From: a bacterium
GTDB lineage: Bacteria; Cyanobacteriota; Vampirovibrionia; Gastranaerophilales; Gastranaerophilaceae
DNA length: 10,134 bases
Direction: 5' to 3'
Assembly (NCBI GenBank): GCA_017541565.1
Contig: JAFXYU010000182.1
Coordinates: forward strand, 1-10,134
A model generated the notes under the pieces. It was not told the DNA's origin and ran no database searches. It saw only the letters and a list, made by a program, of their open reading frames with translations. A program made the position numbers and the translations under genes. Positions 1-6,318 of this stretch are shown piece after piece; position 1 is the first letter of the stretch; every line of letters starts with the position of its first letter.

Positions 1-98
1 AAGATAAAGATAAAATAATTCTACTATAAACACTTTTTTAAAGTAATTATAAAACTCAAAAACTTTCATTAAGAATGTAAAATTTATTTCATTTTATG

Positions 99-127
99 AT
101 GACAAAAATATTATGTTTGGTTATGAT
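99..127 (+). promoter_or_regulatory. Predicted sigma70-type promoter for the 158-aa gene
   Basis: The sequence shows ATGACA at 99-104, a 17-nt spacer, and TATGAT at 122-127, each one base off the consensus. Transcription would start near 134 and give a leader of about 28 nt that includes the ribosome binding site at 150-153. Bases 1-98 upstream are AT-rich and I see no gene there. AT-rich DNA produces such matches by chance, so this is a prediction only. Confidence 0.5.
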
Positions 128-162
128 TATTTTATAAAGACTGGAAAAAGGAGTTTTGGCTC

Positions 163-639
163 GTGGTTGATAAGAAGATAGAAACAGTGTACCCAATACA
201 GAGCGCACTATCAAGAGATGATGACGCATTTACTGCATTGTCAACATCGGCACTTCTGGCAAGAAGTTCTGTTCCGTATTCTCACAGAAGAATTGCTGAC
301 AATTACGTTATAATTAAAAGGGTATACCGTTTTCAGGCTGTACAAAGCAGAATTAATAACGCAGAAATTCAGTTGCTTAAAAAATACGATTTTAATACAT
401 TAGAATTTTCAACAATAAAACAGGTAAATGAAGAATTGTCCTATCTTAAAAAATGGGCAACATCAGGGAACGAACTTTTAAGAAAAGATGCTGACAGTTT
501 GCTGCAAATCAGATGCAAAGAATTAAAATACATAGTGGCAAGCAGATATTCTACTGTAACAAATGAAATCTACAACGGCTATAAAGCCCTCGAAAGATAT
601 TTTGAAGAAATTTCCAAATTTTATTCACCAATTTGTTAA
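163..639 (+). CDS. Unknown 158-aa helical cytoplasmic protein, GTG start
   Basis: I do not recognise this protein. The start is GTG at 163, chosen because GGAG at 150-153 lies 9 nt upstream and no in-frame ATG near the 5' end fits a ribosome binding site. The product has no signal peptide or membrane segment. Residues 44-158 are charged and look largely alpha-helical (Arg/Lys, Glu and Leu alternating, for example around 84-125 and 132-152). The N-terminal 40 residues are Ser/Ala-rich and probably less ordered. There are two cysteines (118 and the C-terminal residue 158) and no recognisable catalytic motif. A convincing promoter lies just upstream and the next gene starts 67 nt downstream on the same strand, so the two could be co-transcribed. 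That it is a real gene is supported by promoter, ribosome binding site and length; the function is unknown. Confidence 0.75.
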   Translation: MVDKKIETVYPIQSALSRDDDAFTALSTSALLARSSVPYSHRRIADNYVIIKRVYRFQAVQSRINNAEIQLLKKYDFNTLEFSTIKQVNEELSYLKKWATSGNELLRKDADSLLQIRCKELKYIVASRYSTVTNEIYNGYKALERYFEEISKFYSPIC

Positions 640-653
640 GATTCTTTAAGCAT

Positions 654-686
654 TTGGCAATTTTTTATCTTGTCGTGTTTTATAAT
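654..686 (+). promoter_or_regulatory. Possible promoter for the 245-aa membrane protein gene
   Basis: TATAAT occurs at 681-686 and TTGGCA at 654-659 in the 67-nt gap between the first two genes. The 21-nt spacing between them is longer than usual, so either the -10 acts with a poor -35 or the downstream gene relies on read-through from 99-127. No terminator hairpin is visible between the two genes. Confidence 0.3.
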
Positions 687-706
687 TACCGGAAGGTAGT
701 ATCCCA

Positions 707-1444
707 ATGAACATTAGTACAGTAAATATGAATATGACAAAAAGCCCGGGTTTCAGACATAATAATCCTTGGGCAGACAGTCCTTACAACATGCCTCAAA
801 AATTATTGATTGCAGGTACTACCGCTCTCGGAGTTGCCGGTAGTATGGCATTGCTTGCTAAACATAAGGGATACTCACTTGCGCCAAAAAAAATGTTAAA
901 AAACATAAAAAACAGTTGGTGGAATAAAGTGGAATTTGATGAAATTCCGGTAATAACAATCGGAGCCGGTTCCTGTCTCGGTGGGTTAGCAGGCGGATGT
1001 ATTGTAGACAAAGATAAAGAGAACAGGAAGGCAAAGCTTCGGGAAACACTACTACAAATCGCAAATATATCAATACCTATTATATTTGTTGTTTACGCAG
1101 CAAAACTTGGGAAAAACCTCGGTAAAAAATATTTGGAAAAAGGCTCTAAAGAAACATTAAGGACAAAATTGCCGAAAGCAATATTCGGAATCGGCGGATT
1201 GTTTGCGGGCGTATTTTCTGCAAATATAGTTGCAAACAAGATTAATGAGAAAATATTTAATAGAGGCAAAGGACGACCGGTTCAAGCAAGCGACTTCTCG
1301 GCTCACCTTGATGATTTTTGTGTTGCTGCACAACAAATCCATGATGGCGGATTAGTACATGCTATATCAAGACTGGTTCCTGTAGCATTAATGGTCGCAG
1401 GTAGTGAAGTCGGCAACACTTGCACTTCAAATGTTGATTCATAA
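707..1444 (+). CDS. Unknown 245-aa multi-pass membrane protein with P-G-F-x-H-N N-terminus
   Basis: The ATG at 707 is preceded by GGAAGG at 691-696. I do not recognise the family. About 13 residues precede a P14-G-F-R-H-N19 motif, then come hydrophobic segments at about 33-51, 81-100, 117-134, 157-177 and 219-235. The first, second and fourth are rich in Gly and Ala, so this is probably an inner-membrane protein with four or five passes. Basic stretches (residues 52-74, 102-112, 133-158) between segments suggest cytoplasmic loops. Residues 190-218 and the C-terminus are polar and contain isolated cysteines (205, 239). No enzyme or transporter signature is visible. The N-terminal motif and first hydrophobic segment resemble those of the 811-aa protein at 6319-8754, the main clue to a shared location or export route. 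It probably follows the 158-aa gene in one transcript and ends before the hairpin at 1462-1498. Confidence 0.8.
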   Translation: MNISTVNMNMTKSPGFRHNNPWADSPYNMPQKLLIAGTTALGVAGSMALLAKHKGYSLAPKKMLKNIKNSWWNKVEFDEIPVITIGAGSCLGGLAGGCIVDKDKENRKAKLRETLLQIANISIPIIFVVYAAKLGKNLGKKYLEKGSKETLRTKLPKAIFGIGGLFAGVFSANIVANKINEKIFNRGKGRPVQASDFSAHLDDFCVAAQQIHDGGLVHAISRLVPVALMVAGSEVGNTCTSNVDS

Positions 1445-1461
1445 AAGTATAATTTATAAGC

Positions 1462-1498
1462 GCAAAGAAGCGGATCGTGTTACAATCCGCTCCTTTGC
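1462..1498. terminator. Hairpin between convergent genes, possible terminator
   Basis: A 14-bp stem pairs 1462-1475 with 1485-1498 around a 9-nt loop. In plus-strand RNA there is one A-C mismatch (1468/1492); in minus-strand RNA the same pair is G-U, so the stem is unbroken only in that direction. Neither side has a clean run of T. The minus-strand exit is AT-rich (gcttataaattatac). It sits 17 nt after the 245-aa gene and about 90 nt beyond the 50-aa gene, so it may end either or both transcripts. Confidence 0.5.
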
Positions 1499-1585
1499 AT
1501 AAAACTCTTATTATCCCCATTGTCGATGCAGTAATTTTCGGCTATTTCTACACTTCACCCCCCGAATAAAGGTAAATTAAAACAG

Positions 1586-1738
1586 TTATGCCAAACCTAA
1601 TGCTTTTTTGTACCAAGAGAACGACTCAACTTCTGAACCATTAAACGTTGTCTTAACTTGCTGCTTCTTGAGGTAATTTTCAAATTCATCATTAAAGGCA
1701 GACTTAACTGTTTTTGTTTCTTTTGAAACTAATTTCAT
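1586..1738 (-). CDS. Small 50-aa protein of unknown function
   Basis: A short minus-strand reading frame of 50 codons starts at ATG 1738 and stops at TAA 1588-1586. AGGAG at 1751-1747 lies 8 nt before this ATG. An earlier ATG at 1743 is too close to the AGGAG and stops after two codons, so 1738 is the start. The peptide begins MKLVSKETKTVKSAF and ends FSWYKKALGLA. It is basic, with a Lys/Glu-rich amphipathic first half (residues 2-29), a polar turn FNGSE (32-36), and an aromatic, hydrophobic tail (F40, W42, Y43, A46-A50). There is no signal peptide, cysteine or double-glycine leader. A TATAAT at 1785-1780 lies upstream. It could be a small regulatory or RNA/DNA-binding protein, an antitoxin-like peptide, or a relic; none is shown by the sequence. 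It fills most of the otherwise unexplained 1445-2009 stretch. Confidence 0.65.
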   Translation of the reverse strand: MKLVSKETKTVKSAFNDEFENYLKKQQVKTTFNGSEVESFSWYKKALGLA

Positions 1739-1779
1739 TTCATTTTCTCCTATGTTAGTAACGTATATATTGATTTAGT

Positions 1780-1785
1780 ATTATA
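1780..1785 (-). promoter_or_regulatory. Possible -10 element for the 50-aa gene
   Basis: A perfect TATAAT reads 1785 to 1780 on the minus strand and would start transcription near 1773, about 35 nt before the small gene's ATG. No good -35 lies 16-19 nt upstream (gtgcag at 1808-1803), so support is partial. Confidence 0.35.
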
Positions 1786-1875
1786 TTATTTCAGTTATTT
1801 TTCTGCACTTTACAAAACAATTCTATCATAAAGAAACAATACTCGCAATTAGTATGTAAAGATTTGTAATGATTT

Positions 1876-1902
1876 TTGACAAAAATTATTCTCCGGTATT
1901 AT
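1876..1902 (+). promoter_or_regulatory. Predicted promoter for the FAD dehydrogenase gene
   Basis: A perfect TTGACA at 1876-1881 is followed after 15 nt by TATTAT at 1897-1902. Transcription would begin near 1909, leaving a leader of about 100 nt. That leader contains a short direct repeat of GTACGC (about 1971 and 1984). The rest of 1739-2009 is AT-rich, and I see no further gene in it. Confidence 0.45.
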
Positions 1903-2009
1903 TTACTTATTTTCGGCATGTAATTATTAAGAATTATTTATAAAATCTTGTCTTATCCTTATGTTTTAGGTACGCTTGTTTTGTACGCAAATTTTAAGGA
2001 GAATTGTGC

Positions 2010-3386
2010 ATGTATAATGTGGCTATTATCGGGGCAGGACCTGCCGGAATATTTTCGGCTTTGGAAATAATAAAACTCAAACCGGAATGGAAGGTTGTAT
2101 TAATTGAAAAAGGACAAAGAATTGAAAAACGTAAATGCCCGATAAGAGAAGGGTCTCCTAAATGCGTAAATTGCAAACGCTGCGGACTTTTGTGCGGATG
2201 GGGCGGAGCAGGTGCTTTTTCCGACGGAAAACTTACATTGACACCCGATGTCGGCGGTCATCTTGTTGATTATATGTCAAGAGAGAAAGTTGAAGAATTA
2301 ATAAGTTATGCAGATAATATGTATCTGGAACACGGTGCTACAGATGAAGTATTTGGCACTAATATGGAAACTTTCCGAGAAATCGAGCGGCAAGCCGTAT
2401 TGGCAGAATTAAAACTTGTACACTCTCCTGTCAGACATTTGGGAACAGAGAGAAGTCTTGATGTTTTAAAACACATGCAGGATTTCCTTGATGAAAGAAT
2501 TACAATTCTTAACAATGTCAGCGCACAAAGTCTCGTGGTAGAATGCGAACAAGTAAAAGGAATAGTTCTTGATAACGGCGACATAATAAAAGCGGAATAT
2601 ACGATTATTGCGCCCGGAAGAGAAGGCGCAGACTGGCTTACACACGAATTTGCAAAAAACAAAATCGGTATGGTAAATAATGCCGTAGATGTGGGAGTTC
2701 GTGTTGAACTTCCCGCCCCGGTCTTTGCACCGCTGACAGATAAACTTTATGAATCAAAACTTATCTACCATTCACCGACATTTGGTGATGAAGTTCGTAC
2801 ATTTTGTATGAATCCGAACGGTGAAGTAGTTCAGGAAAATTATAACGGCATTGCTACGGTTAACGGTCATAGTTACGCAAATATTAAAACCAATAATACA
2901 AACTTTGCACTGTTGGTCAGCAAGAAGTTTACCGAGCCGTTCAAAGAACCTATCGCATACGGTCAGCACATTGCAAGTCTCGCAAACATGCTTGCGGGAG
3001 GTATACTGGTTCAAAGATTCGGCGATCTTCTTGAAGGCAGAAGATCTACACCTGACAGAATCAAGTCAAGCATTATTACACCGACACTGGCTTGCGCAAC
3101 TCCCGGAGATTTAAGTTTAGTAATCCCTTATCGACAGATGAAAAGTATTATTGAAATGCTGTTCGCACTGGATAAAATTGCTCCAGGCACGGCATCAAGA
3201 TACACACTCCTTTACGGCATAGAAGTTAAATTCTATTCGGCACGCGTAAAATTGACAAATGAACTCGAAACTGAAGGAGTTAAAAACTTATTTACGATAG
3301 GTGACGGTGCAGGTGTTACAAGAGGACTAATTCAAGCCTCCGCTTCCGGCGTATACGTTGCTCAAACAATTTGTGCTAGAGGTTAG
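2010..3386 (+). CDS. FAD-dependent dehydrogenase (COG2509-type), 458 aa
   Basis: A flavoprotein of the uncharacterised FAD-dependent dehydrogenase group often labelled COG2509, probably a cytoplasmic NAD(P)H- or substrate-linked oxidoreductase. The substrate is not known. The N-terminal Rossmann fold shows G8-A-G-P-A-G13 and the ribose-binding acidic end of strand 2 at I32-E33-K34. A family signature follows: a Cys-rich stretch (C43, C52, C55, C58, C62) running into GWGGAGAFSDGKL (63-75). The C-terminal FAD-closing motif is G431-D-G-A-G435, with GLIQASASG (439-447). The length is normal for the family. The start is ATG 2010, 8 nt after AAGGAG at 1996-2001; an in-frame TTG at 2004 is too close to the ribosome binding site. 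It stands alone as a transcription unit, divergent from the 50-aa gene and convergent with HU. Family assignment is from recognised motifs; the reaction is not inferable. Confidence 0.85.
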   Translation: MYNVAIIGAGPAGIFSALEIIKLKPEWKVVLIEKGQRIEKRKCPIREGSPKCVNCKRCGLLCGWGGAGAFSDGKLTLTPDVGGHLVDYMSREKVEELISYADNMYLEHGATDEVFGTNMETFREIERQAVLAELKLVHSPVRHLGTERSLDVLKHMQDFLDERITILNNVSAQSLVVECEQVKGIVLDNGDIIKAEYTIIAPGREGADWLTHEFAKNKIGMVNNAVDVGVRVELPAPVFAPLTDKLYESKLIYHSPTFGDEVRTFCMNPNGEVVQENYNGIATVNGHSYANIKTNNTNFALLVSKKFTEPFKEPIAYGQHIASLANMLAGGILVQRFGDLLEGRRSTPDRIKSSIITPTLACATPGDLSLVIPYRQMKSIIEMLFALDKIAPGTASRYTLLYGIEVKFYSARVKLTNELETEGVKNLFTIGDGAGVTRGLIQASASGVYVAQTICARG

Positions 3387-3428
3387 GGGTAAATAGAGTA
3401 AGATAGTTATTTTTTAAATCTTATAAAA

Positions 3429-3461
3429 GAAGGGCGAATTTGTTAAACAAATTCGCCCTTC
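3429..3461 (-). terminator. Strong intrinsic terminator for HU, possibly bidirectional
   Basis: A perfect inverted repeat pairs 3429-3442 with 3448-3461 (14 bp, GC-rich outer half, loop TTAAA). On the minus strand it is followed by TTTTATAAG, so it suits termination of HU, whose stop codon is 27 nt upstream. On the plus strand the exit is AAAATACTG with no T run, so termination of the FAD dehydrogenase from this side would be weaker. Confidence 0.8.
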
Positions 3462-3487
3462 AAAATACTGAACATTAGTAAAAGAAA

Positions 3488-3760
3488 CTATTTTACAAGT
3501 TCTTTGAATGATTTGCCAGCTGACCATGCAGGAACAGTCTTAGCAGCAATCTTCAATTCTTTACCAGTTTGCGGATTTCTGCCGATTCTTGCAGCACGTT
3601 TACGAGCTTCCCAAGTACCAAAACCAACCAAAGTTACTTTTTTACCTTTAGCAACTGTTTTTTGGATGATATCTAATGTTGCTGACAATACATCTGAAGA
3701 CATTTTTTGAGAAAGTTTAGTCTTCTTAGAAATCTCTTTTACTAATTCTTCTTTGTTCAT
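3488..3760 (-). CDS. hup: DNA-binding protein HU, 90 aa
   Basis: HU/IHF-family nucleoid protein that dimerises and bends or compacts DNA in the cytoplasm. The length of 90 residues equals that of classic HU. Visible hallmarks are the N-terminal MNKEELV helix, the KVTLVGFGTW strand-turn (41-50), the arm with R61-N-P-Q-T-G66 whose proline intercalates DNA, and the C-terminal VPAWSAGK (76-83) with a closing helix. Two positions that are Phe in the Bacillus-type protein (50 and 79) are Trp here. The start ATG at 3760 has AGGAG (3772-3768) 7 nt upstream. The gene has its own promoter at 3898-3871, a leader of about 104 nt, and the hairpin terminator at 3429-3461, so it is monocistronic. It is divergent from the sugar transferase. 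HU gene copies elsewhere in the genome cannot be judged. Confidence 0.97.
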   Translation of the reverse strand: MNKEELVKEISKKTKLSQKMSSDVLSATLDIIQKTVAKGKKVTLVGFGTWEARKRAARIGRNPQTGKELKIAAKTVPAWSAGKSFKELVK

Positions 3761-3864
3761 GATAAATCTCCTATATCTTTCTACTCTCTGACGCTTATAA
3801 TCTCAATTAAGACCATTATAGGCTGCTGCCATATCCGTCTTTACTGGGATTCAACCGCCCTATG
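3761..3864 (-). promoter_or_regulatory. Long, possibly structured 5' leader of HU
   Basis: The predicted HU transcript begins near 3864 and leaves about 104 nt before the ATG, with a middle part richer in GC than its surroundings. Two small stem-loops can be drawn on the minus strand. One pairs TATGGC (3833-3828) with GCC-T-ATA (3823-3817, one bulge) around AGCA. The other pairs TATAAT (3820-3815) with ATTATA (3801-3796), with a small inner CTT/GAG stem. They share bases 3820-3817, so they exclude each other. I recognise no known riboswitch or leader family. Regulation is an inference. Confidence 0.35.
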
Positions 3865-3870
3865 CTCTTT

Positions 3871-3898
3871 ATTATACACGTCTTGAAAAAATTTGCAA
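3871..3898 (-). promoter_or_regulatory. Predicted promoter for HU
   Basis: On the minus strand TTGCAA (3898-3893) precedes a 16-nt spacer and a perfect TATAAT (3876-3871). The arrangement fits a housekeeping sigma factor and predicts a start near 3864. Confidence 0.6.
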
Positions 3899-3978
3899 GC
3901 ATTTTTTCTAAAATTTACATTCTGTAATGATTTTACCCGATTTTGTACATATTTAATATTTCATTTATATAAAAAATA

Positions 3979-3987
3979 TGATATAAT
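3979..3987 (+). promoter_or_regulatory. Predicted extended -10 promoter for the sugar transferase
   Basis: TG at 3979-3980, one base, and TATAAT at 3982-3987 form an extended -10 element. No good -35 is present 17 nt upstream, which is typical of extended -10 promoters. The start would be near 3994, giving a leader of about 27 nt ending in AGGAG at 4011-4015. Confidence 0.5.
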
Positions 3988-4020
3988 TTTGCTCAGTTAG
4001 ATATCATATTAGGAGATAGT

Positions 4021-5370
4021 ATGGCAGAATTAATTAAAAAAATATATCCGTTTTTAGATGGTTTAATCATTGTATTCATGAGTATGTTTGCTTTTACCAA
4101 TTTTATAGAAGGAACAAAACCTTTGATATTCATTATTTTGTGGTTCCTTGTTTTAACGATTACGATGTTATACATCAAGCAATTTTATGAAGCGAAAAAT
4201 GACAAACTTTCAAAACAGATTTGCACGCTTTTTGAAAGTATTGCCGTCGTATTCGCAATAACGGCAATACTGGTCATGTTCTCAGGAATAAACTATATTG
4301 CATACATATTGCTGACAATTGCATTTGCCGGAATGTTTTTGGGGATAATTCTGGTTCGTGTAATCACTTTATTAATATCAAGATTTCTTACACGAACAAA
4401 GAATGTTCTGATTGTAGGTGCAGGACAGGACGGGAAATTAATTGCAGAAGAAATTCAGCAGCATCCCGAGTTACACTTAAATGTTGTCGGATTCCTTGAT
4501 GACAATATGAATAACCTTGAAGATGAAGATTCTTCAATACCGATTTTAGGCTTAACCTGCGACTCTGAAGCAGTTATAAAAGACAACAATGTTAAAGTTG
4601 TCATAATTGCCGTAAAATCCAGAATGGATTCAAACATACTAACAGACTTGGTAAGAGGTATCCCGCTTGGTGTAAAAGTTTGGCGTATGTACAGATTTTA
4701 TGAAAAAATTACACATAAATTTCTCGTATCAAAAATGTCTGTAAATTGGCTGTTTTATGATTGCGTAAGAAAAAAAGCATTATTTTACGCATATGTTAAA
4801 CGTCTTTGTGACATTGTTGCTTCAATACTTATTTTGATATTAACACTTCCTTTGACAATAATCAGCATCATTGGAATTGAATTATCGGATTTGGGACCTG
4901 TTTTCTTTACTCAAACAAGAATAGGCAAATTCGGTAAACCGTTCAAAATGATAAAATTCAGAATTATGTACCAAGACGAAGTAGAGGATGATTTTGATGA
5001 TGATGTTACGGAAGTGCGCTCGGATGATAAGAGAATGATGCCGTTTTGCAGAATTTTAAGAAAATTCCACATAGACGAAATCCCTCAAATGATAAATGTA
5101 CTAAAGGGTGAAATGAGTATAATAGGACCAAGACCGGTCAGAGAGGAAGTTTTTGAAGAAAATAAAGCAAGTTTACCTTTCTGGGAATGCAGAAACTGGG
5201 TTCGTCCGGGATGGTGCGGTTGGCAGCAGCTTATTGTCAATGATCCGCCGGCTGAGGAAAGATTGGGTTTGGATTTATATTATATAAAACACAGACATCT
5301 TTGGTGGGAATTTGCAATATTTATAAAATTCCTTGGAAAAGTAATAATAGGGAAAGCAAGAAATAAATAA
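4021..5370 (+). CDS. Polyprenyl-phosphate sugar-1-phosphate transferase (WcaJ-type), 449 aa
   Basis: Membrane enzyme that transfers a sugar-1-phosphate from a nucleotide sugar to undecaprenyl phosphate, the first step in building capsule, exopolysaccharide or O-chain repeat units. Four N-terminal membrane segments lie at about 11-28, 34-52, 71-89 and 91-119. A Rossmann-like central domain follows with VGAGQDGK (132-139) and VVGFLDD (155-161). The catalytic bacterial sugar transferase domain starts at KRLCDIVAS (260-268) with its membrane re-entrant helix (265-288), then GPVFFTQTRIGKFGKPF (292-308), KFRIM (312-316), the Asp-Glu pair D352-E353 in HIDEIPQ, GEMSIIGPRP (363-372) and GWQQ (400-403). 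Length and domain order match full-length WcaJ-like proteins. KFRIM replaces the common KFRSM. Which sugar is used cannot be told. AGGAG at 4011-4015 sets the start. No glycosyltransferase cluster is attached in this window. Confidence 0.93.
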   Translation: MAELIKKIYPFLDGLIIVFMSMFAFTNFIEGTKPLIFIILWFLVLTITMLYIKQFYEAKNDKLSKQICTLFESIAVVFAITAILVMFSGINYIAYILLTIAFAGMFLGIILVRVITLLISRFLTRTKNVLIVGAGQDGKLIAEEIQQHPELHLNVVGFLDDNMNNLEDEDSSIPILGLTCDSEAVIKDNNVKVVIIAVKSRMDSNILTDLVRGIPLGVKVWRMYRFYEKITHKFLVSKMSVNWLFYDCVRKKALFYAYVKRLCDIVASILILILTLPLTIISIIGIELSDLGPVFFTQTRIGKFGKPFKMIKFRIMYQDEVEDDFDDDVTEVRSDDKRMMPFCRILRKFHIDEIPQMINVLKGEMSIIGPRPVREEVFEENKASLPFWECRNWVRPGWCGWQQLIVNDPPAEERLGLDLYYIKHRHLWWEFAIFIKFLGKVIIGKARNK

Positions 5371-5375
5371 TTAAT

Positions 5376-5402
5376 AAGAGCGGGTCTTCTAGTCCCGCTC
5401 TT
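5376..5402. terminator. Bidirectional terminator shared by sugar transferase and lipA
   Basis: A 9-bp stem pairs AAGAGCGGG (5376-5384) with CCCGCTCTT (5394-5402) around a 9-nt loop. On the plus strand it is followed by TTATTTCTTT, a good intrinsic terminator for the sugar transferase. On the minus strand it is followed by ATTAATTATTT. The lipA stop codon (5391-5389) lies in the loop, and the right arm is made of lipA's last sense codons. Confidence 0.75.
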
Positions 5403-6246
5403 TTATTTCTTTCCAACTAACCATCGCCTGATACGAACTCCTGACTAGCGGATTTATTTGATAGTTATTAAAACCGACTTTCTTTGCAAGGAGTCTCAAT
5501 TGTTCAAATTCATCGGGAGTATAATATTTTGCAACTTCTATATGCGCTTTGGATGGTTGGATATATTGACCGATTGTTACAATATCAACCCCCGCATTTT
5601 TTAAATCTATCAGTGTTTCTTCAATATCGTTTATCCCCTCGCCAAGACCTACCATAAGTCCTGATTTTGTTACAATATCCGAATTTTCTTTTATATATTT
5701 TAAAACCTTAATTGATGTATTATAATCACCTTGCGGACGCGCTGTCTTAAATAAATTTTTAACGGTTTCAATGTTATGGTTGAATACCTCGGGTTTAGAA
5801 GAAATAATTGTATCAAGTGCATCCTCTCTGCCTTTAAAATCAGGAGTAAGAATTTCAATTTTGGCATTCGTAATTTTTCTGATTTCATCAATACAGTTTT
5901 TAAAATGCCCTGCACCGCCATCAACCAAATCGTCCCTCGTTACGGAGGTTATAACCGCATATTTCAGACCAAGTTCTTTGACAGCTTCCGCAATATGTTT
6001 AGGTTCTTCCAAATCAAGAGGAAGCGGCTTTGCGGCAGAAATATTACAATAACGGCAATTTCTTGTACATACGTTTCCCATAATAAGAAATGTTGCAGTG
6101 TTTTTAGCGTAACATTCCGCTTTATTAGGACATCTCGCACCCTCGCAAACTGTATTAAGGCACTTATTTTTAAGAATCTTTCTTACCGTTTTTGTTTTTT
6201 CCGTATCAATAATAGGACGTTTTAAATACTCAGGTAATCTTGGCAT
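5389..6246 (-). CDS. lipA: Lipoyl synthase, 285 aa
   Basis: Radical SAM enzyme that inserts two sulfur atoms into octanoyl groups bound to carrier proteins, making the lipoyl cofactor of 2-oxoacid dehydrogenases and the glycine cleavage H protein. Both iron-sulfur clusters are visible. The auxiliary cluster ligands are C34-x4-C39-x5-C45, and the radical SAM ligands are C60-x3-C64-x2-C67 in a VCTRNCRYCN context. The C-terminal R269-S-S-Y272 supplies the unusual serine ligand of the auxiliary cluster. Length is normal. An in-frame ATG lies 30 nt further upstream (6276), but GGAGG at 6255-6251 falls between the two and points to ATG 6246, giving the typical MPRLPEYLKRP beginning. It is a single-gene unit; no lipB, lplA or gcv gene is adjacent. 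It converges with the sugar transferase and shares its terminator. Confidence 0.96.
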   Translation of the reverse strand: MPRLPEYLKRPIIDTEKTKTVRKILKNKCLNTVCEGARCPNKAECYAKNTATFLIMGNVCTRNCRYCNISAAKPLPLDLEEPKHIAEAVKELGLKYAVITSVTRDDLVDGGAGHFKNCIDEIRKITNAKIEILTPDFKGREDALDTIISSKPEVFNHNIETVKNLFKTARPQGDYNTSIKVLKYIKENSDIVTKSGLMVGLGEGINDIEETLIDLKNAGVDIVTIGQYIQPSKAHIEVAKYYTPDEFEQLRLLAKKVGFNNYQINPLVRSSYQAMVSWKEIKERD

Positions 6247-6266
6247 ACTCCCTCCAATTTGATAAT

Positions 6267-6275
6267 AACATAGCA
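6267..6275 (-). promoter_or_regulatory. Possible extended -10 for lipA in the divergent gap
   Basis: TG (6275-6274), one base, and TATGTT (6272-6267) read on the minus strand, predicting a very short lipA leader of about 14 nt that still contains GGAGG. The 72-bp gap to the divergent 811-aa gene must hold both promoters; for the plus strand only a TATAAC at 6296-6301 is visible, close to the ribosome binding site. Confidence 0.3.
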
Positions 6276-6318
6276 AAAAAATTTTTTACAGGTTTTATAA
6301 CAAATATAGGAGATATTA

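Noticed and set aside
1..98. AT-rich repeats such as GATAAA and ACTTTTTTAAAGT at the window start
   Set aside because: Low-complexity intergenic DNA; the small inverted repeat is too short to interpret, and no gene or terminator is supported.
1362..1520. 52-codon minus-strand frame overlapping the 245-aa gene end and the hairpin
   Set aside because: No ribosome binding site before its ATG, it runs through the hairpin and into the opposite gene, and its composition is random-looking.
2306..2662. 118-codon open frame on the minus strand opposite the FAD dehydrogenase
   Set aside because: Antisense shadow of a recognised enzyme, with no supporting start signal.
3846..3856. tRNA-like T-arm sequence (GGTTGAATCCC on the minus strand)
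   Set aside because: No acceptor stem, anticodon arm or cloverleaf can be drawn around it; it lies in the HU leader.
5776..6225. 149-codon open frame on the plus strand opposite lipA
   Set aside because: lipA is unambiguous by its cluster motifs; this frame is a shadow with an odd Phe/Arg/Ile composition.
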